Shown piece by piece: positions 7,753-13,681 of a stretch of DNA of 16,317 nucleotides. Source of the stretch: Stephanodiscus triporus (lineage: Eukaryota; Bacillariophyta; Thalassiosirophyceae; Thalassiosirales; Thalassiosiraceae). The stretch's first letter is position 1. Each line of letters starts with the position of its first letter. The notes beneath the pieces are model-generated. The model was not told the DNA's origin and ran no database searches. It worked only from the letters and a program-made list of their open reading frames with translations. The stretch spans positions 1-16,317 of the forward strand of contig JALLAZ010000828.1 of the NCBI GenBank assembly GCA_036939755.1, given 5' to 3'. The position numbers were made by a program, and so were the translations under genes.

Positions 7753-8009
7753 ACGTCCGGCTCTCCAAAATCGACGTCGACGCCATGGGGCCGCTCTGTA
7801 GGACGGTGGTGTTCTGCGGGTTCCTCTTCCCCGACGCGACATGCCCAGAGATGCTGGGGGAAAATAGGACCCCGACGACTATGGTGGATGCGTCGCGCTT
7901 CAACAAGTGCCGCGCAGCATTGTCGGGTGGGGGCGGGAGGAACAACGCCGCCGAGATGGTGTGTTGGCGAGTTTGTTCGGGCCTTTTCCCTTGCGGGGGC
8001 CAACGGTAA
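7716..8009 (+). CDS. Unknown coding-like segment following LOG copy B
   Basis: Frame 3 reads ICSYVRLSKIDVDAMGPLC, RTVVFCGFLFPDATCPEML and GGGRNNAAEMV without repeats, and connects to LOG copy B if one T is dropped near 7741. It no longer resembles the LOG family (copy A continues GLIHEMFVREG). So this is either a fusion to another gene, a recombination junction, or an alternative exon. Further protein-like pieces in other frames (VGYPGFLSSSIG at about 8016-8051, GLLDEFAIRYALGRERP at about 8129-8179) suggest a frameshifted gene running to about 8250. No family is recognised. Confidence 0.3.
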   Translation: MPVDVLWSLICSYVRLSKIDVDAMGPLCRTVVFCGFLFPDATCPEMLGENRTPTTMVDASRFNKCRAALSGGGGRNNAAEMVCWRVCSGLFPCGGQR

Positions 8010-8251
8010 GGGTGGGCTATCCCGGCTTCCTGTCGTCGTCCATCGGACGTCGTCGATGCGGCCTCAAAATCGAAACTGTCGTCCGGGGGTGGACCGAGCG
8101 GAGGGAAGAAGAGCGAGGAACAGGCCGGGCTCCTTGATGAGTTTGCGATAAGGTACGCGCTAGGGAGAGAGCGGCCCTGCACAGGCTCCTCAACGGCCAA
8201 GTGTCTGACGACGGCGACGATGGAGGCGACGGATGTAGGTTGATAGTGGGG

Positions 8252-8734
8252 CATAGAGCACATCATTGGACAGGGTCCTGCTGCCGCTGGTTTTGTGCGG
8301 TTTCGGAGAGGCTGATTGGGAGTCCTTCGTTTTGGCATTCGGCTGTGTCGCTCAGTTGGCAGTTACAGAGGGAGAATAGCTCAATTCACATCTGAATCGA
8401 CATAACTATTTACTTATACTCCCTGCGCTGACCGACTATCGCCCTGTCACCCCACTCGTCGCTGCCCACTCAGCTGCCACCACTCCATATCGACGAGCAT
8501 CGTAGGAATAGTGGGCATGTCGGGTGATCTATCGTTGAGTACTGGAAGTGCGCCGTATGTGACAGTGGTACCTTGGAAAGTGGAAGTCGGAGTTGTAGAT
8601 TGCCTTCTGTTAATCAATTAATTAGATAGATTAGAGACTTGGCATAAACAAGTTTGACAGAAAACACAGACAAATAAAGAGCAATGCCCCTTCCGAAAAC
8701 GGGAAACGTGCAAGCTTTGACATAAGAGAATATA
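8252..8734. other. Intergenic region, no gene recognised
   Basis: Turns AT-rich after about 8590. It lies downstream of the SAP-domain gene on the minus strand and should contain its 3' end. No clear AATAAA hexamer was found on that strand. Confidence 0.45.
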
Positions 8735-10509
8735 TCAGTATGCCTGGGATTCACCCTTAAATTCATCGTCGATGAAAGGTACGTGGTGGACTTCGATATC
8801 TACTTCCATGGCTGATTCGTCGCGCTTGATGATGTGATCAGGAACAGACTTAGAGATCACAAGGAACCTATTCTTCATTTCATCATGAACAAAGAATTCA
8901 GTGAGATGGTTCATGTCATCATAGAAGAGATGCCCAAGTGCAGATGCAAGCACCTCTTTGCTGTGGAATTCAAAGAAAAAACGACGAAGCCGACCCTGCT
9001 CGAAATTTACTGCATCCATGTAAAAGACAGGTTCAACACCTGCGTTCCCTTTGATCAGGGTCCAAGGATCAAATAGGTTTAACTCTGCTCTGAACAGTGT
9101 CTTGCTGTTCTTATCACGATATGAGACGTGACGTGTGCTGTTTGCATTCTCGTGAACAATTACTTCGCCACCGTCTCCAACCTTGCACATAGGACCAAGG
9201 CCGAAATCAATTACACCATCCTTGTTTTCGTCAGACACTGTGCGGAAAACCATTTTCACTGGGATTGCAACCCGAACGTTCTCGTCACTCTTGGCAATGA
9301 AGCTAGCTCTGAAAGAGGTGGACTTCCCTTGATACAGCTGCGCGGCACGAGAAGCCTGGTCACGAATGAATTCGTTATGGAAGTTAGAATACGATGCTGA
9401 ATCAGTGGAATGGCTTCCTGATCCTTCAACGAATGGATGATGCATGGATGGAAGAAGCTCGCACGGCCTGGCATTGTTGGTGGCGGCGTCAATGCAAGAA
9501 TCTTCTTCTCCCAAAGAGGCGGCTGTTAGCCTGAAATTCATCTCATTGTTTTTTTCAGAACGTGCAGTGTTGGCGTTGGGAACAGGGGACAAAATATGGG
9601 CAGTGTCTTTGTCTTTGTCGGCCGATGCATGATCGCGCTCACGATCGGTGTTTAGGCGAGAAGTGGTATCAGAACGTTCAACGTTATCAGTGGTTAAGTT
9701 GGCGACTCCTTTGACTCTGTCTTCAATGGCTTCATCACCCTCGGCGGACAGGACTCTACCCTTGGAACCGGGACTCTCATTCGCAGCAATGATCTTGGCG
9801 GTGGGGCTACTACTAGGCGATGATATTCCAACCTCGACCTTTAGGGTGGTAGTGGCCATGCCGCCAGATGTGGGAGACACTGTTGGAGTCACGGCGATGG
9901 ACTTTTCCTCAGGGAGAGGAAGGGCGCAGACGCTCGGCGTGTATGATGCCTTTGAGCCGTTGCTGAGGGGGGGGGCAAAGGATGACTCTTGGCTCAATCC
10001 CTTCACACCCTTGCCATCGGATGTCTTGCCCTTGCTCTTGTTGGATTTGCTTATCGCATCATCGGAGCATAGTGATACCACCTTAGCCGCTTTGCCCGTG
10101 TCCCCGACTCCCTTGCCCGAGTTGTTGCCTTGTCCCGATTTGATGGACGTGCTCGAGGACTTCCCCCCCCTCATCTTAACCTTGCCAGACTTGATCTTGG
10201 GGGGCATGACGTTGTTGCCTTGTCCCAATTTGATGGACGTGATCGAGGACTCCCCCCCCCCTTCTTAAACTTGCCAGACTTGCTCTTGGAGGGCGTGACG
10301 TTGTCGATAACCCCCCCAGCTTTCAGGAGCCTCTTCTTCAGGACCTCAGCGGTCCCCGTCGCCGGCAGTTTCAAAAGCTTACACTCATACTGCAACTCAC
10401 GATAGGAGAGGGAGTTTACATCGGTGGCTCCTATTGCAACCTCGGCCAAGGAGGGTTTCTCTGCCGCCATCATTGTCTTTGACCTTGTAGTCATCTCGTT
10501 GGTTTGCAT
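8735..10509 (-). pseudogene. SAP-domain protein, about 590 residues, one-base frameshift
   Basis: ATG at 10509-10507. Residues about 34-63 (LSYRELQYECKLLKLPATGT, AEVLKKRLLKAG) form a clear SAP motif, a helix-turn-helix-like DNA/chromatin-binding unit. A Lys/Gly/Ser-rich linker with a 30-residue tandem repeat follows, then a long disordered Ser/Asp region, and from about 9410 down to 8738 an apparently folded domain (VAIPVKMVFRTVSDENKDG, LFRAELNLFDPW, GRLRRFFFEFHSKEVLASAL). I do not recognise the C-terminal domain. The two frames meet at a C-run (10252-10261; G-run on the coding strand). The repeat copy containing it is 89 bases against 90 in its neighbour, so exactly one base is missing. This could be a sequencing error, in which case the gene is intact. 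A nuclear, DNA-associated role is inferred from SAP alone. Confidence 0.65.
10121..10299 (-). repeat. 90-bp in-frame tandem repeat in the SAP gene (second copy 89 bp)
   Basis: Copies at 10121-10210 and 10211-10299 share most positions. They encode SKSKSGKFKKGGG.../IKSGKVKMRGGK... type repeats ending GQGNN. The length difference comes from the C-run at 10252-10261. Confidence 0.85.
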
Positions 10510-10872
10510 TACTGTTTGTGGAGACTACACTTTGTGTGCAACTCGGGTTAAACTTCGCTCACCGAGGATGTGAGGGATCATGGCGGCCCCGGGAAAGGCT
10601 CGCACGTTTGAATCTCTGGAGCACAAAAGTTTGCTCACATAATATGAATGTACTTAAGGAATCCTATTATCAATTTTTAAAAAGTTTAGCCATTAGTACA
10701 CAGACGGTCAATCCCTCCAAGAAAATGTACCTTCTCATCTTTTGTGGCATTCGTGGCGACATCGGGCACAACGGACGAAACATGACATGAAGAATAATGC
10801 ATTCGTCCGAATTAAGGAATCGACAATTGGTACTGATATAAACGATGGGATCCGATAACATGACATGCATAC
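10510..10872. other. No gene recognised; would be the intron or 3' flank of the WD40 gene
   Basis: On the minus strand this follows the GTATGC donor at 10872. No frame here resembles the remaining WD40 repeats, so the following exons are absent or lie elsewhere. On the other side it is the 5' flank of the SAP gene. Confidence 0.45.
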
Positions 10873-11307
10873 CTTTCCATCGACGCTCGACGTCACAATC
10901 TGAGCCTCGCCCCTCCCGCGAGAGGCCGCGATGCACGTGACTGCGTCCTTCGCTTCGTCCAGTATCATCAACGGCTCTTGCGACCTGCTCCTGGCGTCCC
11001 ACCGTCGGACGGTGCTATCGTATGAGGCGCTCGCGTATATCTCCTCCCCCGCCCCCCCGCCGATGCCCCCACCACACGAATCGTCGACATGCCACTCCCG
11101 CCCAGGCACGTCACGTACTCATTTCGTGTCGCATGGCCCCAACACTGCCTAATCGCCTGGGCGGTGATGAGGTCCGTCCGTGGCCAACAGGGTCCTGCCA
11201 GACGCCGAAAGCAGCACCGTCGAGGACCGGTTCGTCACGATGGAGTGGACGGGATGCACGTGTCCATCGGCATAAGTCTGCATGGGCAGGGCCGAAGGCA
11301 GGCGGCC
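10873..11307 (-). pseudogene. WDR83: WD40-repeat protein resembling WDR83/MORG1, frameshifted partial gene
   Basis: WDR83 is a WD40 scaffold protein linked to spliceosomes and MAPK signalling. Three minus-strand pieces in different frames read as consecutive WD repeats. Piece one is LPSALPMQTYADGHVHPVHS with STVLLSASGRTLLATD (11307-11176). Piece two is LITAQAIRQCWGHATRNEYV (11171 to about 11110). Piece three is GEEIYASASYDSTVRRWDAR followed by SRSQEPLMILDEAKDAVTCI and TSSVDGK (about 11055-10873). The order, the 'WDxRSR..EP...LDEA+D' signature and the following S/GSVDG+V fit WDR83. Pieces one and two are separated by a GGACGGAC duplication (+4). Pieces two and three change frame near G-rich runs at about 11043-11060. 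The sequence ends at a GTATGC donor. The later WD repeats are not in the window. Loss of frame may be decay or, in part, sequencing error. Confidence 0.6.
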
Positions 11308-11480
11308 CCCCGACGACGACACGACGACGATGATGACAACGACGACAATTGACCCTCGAGGTCATCATCGTCGTCGTCGGGGGGTCGCTGATGTCGTCGT
11401 CCTCCATGGTAATCCTGGGAGGAGACGCGAGAAGACGACGAAAACCACGACGACAACGACGACGACAACTAGGTGACTCG
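11308..11480. repeat. GAC/GTC-rich simple-sequence tracts
   Basis: Several (GAC)n and (GTC)n stretches at about 11310-11347, 11360-11400 and 11440-11470, which produce acidic or Ser/Val-rich frames on either strand. No reliable coding signal inside them. Confidence 0.7.
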
Positions 11481-11666
11481 ATCGCATCCACGGCCACACG
11501 CCGCGCGAAATAGGACCGTCTCCGTGGCCGCGAATTCGGCTACCGGCAGGGATGGCCGACCGTCCATTTCTTGACAAGCGCCGTTCGTCTTGTTGAGTTT
11601 GTGAGGACAAAAGAAAGGTGCGCCAAAAAAAGAGGGCAAAACAAAACTGCCCCATGAATTTATTAC

Positions 11667-12142
11667 CTTGCTCGGCTCGCTCGCCGTGCACGTCTGACTG
11701 ACGTCGTTCGATGTACTGCTCCTTCCGCAGCTTCTCCTCGCGCGCGCGCTCGCGTCGGTCGAGCACGGCCTGGGAGACCTTCGGAGGCGGGCGCCTGGGA
11801 GCGCATTTCGTCACGTCATGATGACGACAATGAGGATGAATCGTCATTGTCGTCGTCGTCATCTGATGACGATGACGACCCGTATTGATCGCCGGAGGAT
11901 CCCGCGTCGCTGTCATTTCCATTGTCGTTGCTGTCATCGTCATCATCGTAATCCGAATCGTCATCCTTTTTCGTCTTGCCCGCCTTGGTTGCTTTCTTGC
12001 CCTTCCTCGCCGCCATGGCCCTCCTCTTCTCCTCCCTCTTCTCCTCCTTCCTGACCCTCTTCTTCTTGGCTTTGCGCTGCCCCTTCATCCTTGTTCTATA
12101 AGCCTCCACCCCCAGCCGCAGGCAACCCCACAGAGTGCGCAT
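11667..12142 (-). CDS. First exon(s) of a Lys/Arg- and Asp/Ser-rich unknown protein
   Basis: ATG at 12142-12140 (a second ATG, MKGQRKAKKKRVRK, 18 codons on). A very basic helix (EEKREEKRRAMAARKGKKAT) is followed by a long Asp/Ser tract. That frame stops at about 11816. A different frame then gives PPPKVSQAVLDRRERAREEK and LRKEQYIERRQSDVHGERAE down to 11667, right at a good GTAATA donor. A 34-nt removal ending CCCAG (to about 11791) would join the two frames, but its GTCGTC start is a poor donor, so an indel in the Asp/Ser microsatellite is equally likely. Charge pattern suggests a nuclear or nucleolar protein. No family recognised. The next exon is not identified; a short ORF at 11567-11469 (MDGRPSLPVAEFAATETV...) belongs more naturally with the WD40 gene. 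Confidence 0.4.
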
Positions 12143-12159
12143 TCAGGGAGGGACCCGTA

Positions 12160-12783
12160 GCGCCCAAAAAAAAAGGGATTAACAGTTAACAACGATCAAC
12201 CTGTATTGCATAGAAATAGTACTGAATGTCCGCCACTTTTTCGTGTGCTAGACGGGAACAACCGTTTTGAGGGAGATTTGCACATAGGAATAGTAGAAAG
12301 ATGCACGCAATATTTAGGAGTTGTGGGGTGGTGAAAGAAGGAACTATTTGGGGTGTTTGGTATTTGATGGTGGATTTCGAAAGGGAGGATGTCAAATGTT
12401 GTCCAAAATTGGACGGGTGACGAATGTTGCCAAAAATTGGACAATGTCGAATTTTGCAGCAAATTGGACAATGTCAAAACTCACAGTGAATTCGCACATA
12501 AAATGAACTGCTGCATGTCGAATTTTGCAGCAAATTGGACAATGTCAAAACTTGCAGCGAATTCGCACAATAACATGAACTGCTGTATTGCCTATTTGTG
12601 CCACAAATCTGAGGGAGAAAGCTATAGCAAATAGTCTAAGCAATGAAATTGCATTATCAATGAAGTGTCTAAATTCTAAATTGGGGTGAAACACAATAAC
12701 GCGATTCCATGTAATTACTTTAATAGATACATCGCACATCTGGATAGGACAGATTAGTAGGTAAAGCCTTTACTGACGGAGAA
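12160..12783. other. AT-rich intergenic region with repeats, 5' flank of the plus-strand element gene
   Basis: No coding frame recognised. It holds the TTGGACAATGTC repeat cluster (12399-12587) and probably the promoter or left end of the mobile element that starts with the ORF at 12784. Confidence 0.5.
12399..12587. repeat. Repeat cluster: two 71/72-bp direct copies plus AATTGGACAATGTC monomers
   Basis: The block starting TGTCGAATTTTGCAGCAAAT occurs at 12445-12515 and 12516-12587 with a few differences. A shorter motif, AATTGGACAATGTC, occurs in each block and again at about 12436. A related GTCCAA-AA-TTGGAC inverted repeat is at 12399-12412. Such subterminal motif clusters are common protein-binding sites at transposon ends, but this use is inference. 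Confidence 0.75.
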
Positions 12784-13065
12784 ATGCCTAAACATTCGAA
12801 GCAAAAGGAAGTTCCAGTGGATGAGAGTACAAGGGCAGAGAGGGCAAAAAGGAAACGCGCTGAGCGTGATAAAAAATACAGGTCAAAGAGTGCAGCGAAA
12901 GTAAGGCATGCAGAAAAAGAGAGAGAGCGGTACCATTCGGCCGCAGGCAATGTCATCTGCTCTGAATGCGTCGAACCGGCCAGTGGGGATAGCTGTAAGA
13001 ACAACAGACGTGCTCAGGTGAATAAAAAGCATCAGAAACAGCCACATGTGAAAGGTGGCGTATGA
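12784..13065 (+). CDS. N-terminal basic segment of the element polyprotein
   Basis: ATG 12784, 93 codons. Strongly basic helix (RAERAKRKRAERDKKYRSKS, HAEKERERYH) then VICSECVEPASGDSC, a possible CxxC zinc site. Basic repeats of RxxR/KxxR type are common at the start of Helitron-type proteins. The frame ends in TGA 13063-13065, which overlaps the next ATG (13062) as ATGA. A 53-nt intron (13055-13107, GTGGCG to TTGCAG) would instead join HVK to E-IKKHGKC in frame. Confidence 0.5.
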   Translation: MPKHSKQKEVPVDESTRAERAKRKRAERDKKYRSKSAAKVRHAEKERERYHSAAGNVICSECVEPASGDSCKNNRRAQVNKKHQKQPHVKGGV

Positions 13066-13580
13066 TATGCGGATCAATGAGACCATATTGGGTGAAGGCA
13101 ATTGCAGAAATTAAGAAACATGGCAAGTGTATTTACGATGGCTGCGACGTTGATAATCCGGAATCCTTCTTTGAGGATCGTACCAAAGATGTGGAGAAAT
13201 TTAGAGCCAACATTGATTGCTTCGACCTAAAGTCGATGGTGGCTGAACTGGATAGTGAAAAGCCATCCCTTATACCCGACGTGTTGTGTCCATGGGGTTG
13301 CACGGAGTTTTGCTTTCAAGCCAAGCATTTTCATTTGGGCATTATTATTCAGCATCATTTGCGAAAGGTTGTGTTGAAGTTTCCCCAGGGTAAATTGTAC
13401 GAAAAGTTGCAGTTGGTCGAGTCGTCTCGGAAAGATTATATCAGGGAAGATGGCGAGTATGATCACGTGTTGATGAATCCCAAATGGCGCATTCGGCCAT
13501 GTGTGATGATGACTGAGAATGAGGGCTTGATGGTGATGGTTTGCCGACATCACGAGAAGTATTCTTGCATGAAATGTTGA
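13062..13580 (+). pseudogene. Second segment of the element polyprotein, cut off by the 107-bp duplication
   Basis: Reads PYWVKAIAEIKKHGKCIYDG and CDVDNPESFFEDRTKDVEKF, then VLCPWGCTEFCFQAKHFHLG, a C-P-x-x-C-type cluster with following C and two H that may bind zinc. It continues through MNPKWRIRPCVMMTENEGLM and VMVCRHHEKYSCMK, then stops at 13578-13580 because the sequence enters the second duplicate copy out of frame. Without the duplication the frame would run directly into the next segment. Confidence 0.6.
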
Positions 13581-13681
13581 TGAATCCCAAATGGCGCATT
13601 CGGCCATGTGTGATGATGACTGAGAATGACGGCTTGATGGTGATGGTTTGCCGACATCACGAGAAGTATTCTTGCATGAAG
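13468..13681 (+). repeat. 107-bp tandem duplication that shifts the reading frame
   Basis: 13468-13574 and 13575-13681 are identical apart from one internal base (G/C, Glu/Asp codon) and the last base. 107 is not a multiple of three, so the frame moves from 3 to 2 between copies. No AGGT is present in the unit, so it does not form a neat intron of 107 nt. Confidence 0.95.

Noticed and set aside
7700..8060. Pantothenate kinase C-terminal region
   Set aside because: A vague similarity around VVFCGF and GYPGFL did not hold; the conserved order of motifs is not present.
12399..12587. CRISPR-like array
   Set aside because: Only two long direct copies lie back to back, with no spacers, in a eukaryotic context.
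13468..13681. Intron formed by the tandem duplication
   Set aside because: The unit contains no AGGT, and the possible GTATTC to GAGAAG pairing gives 108 nt, which would not restore the frame.
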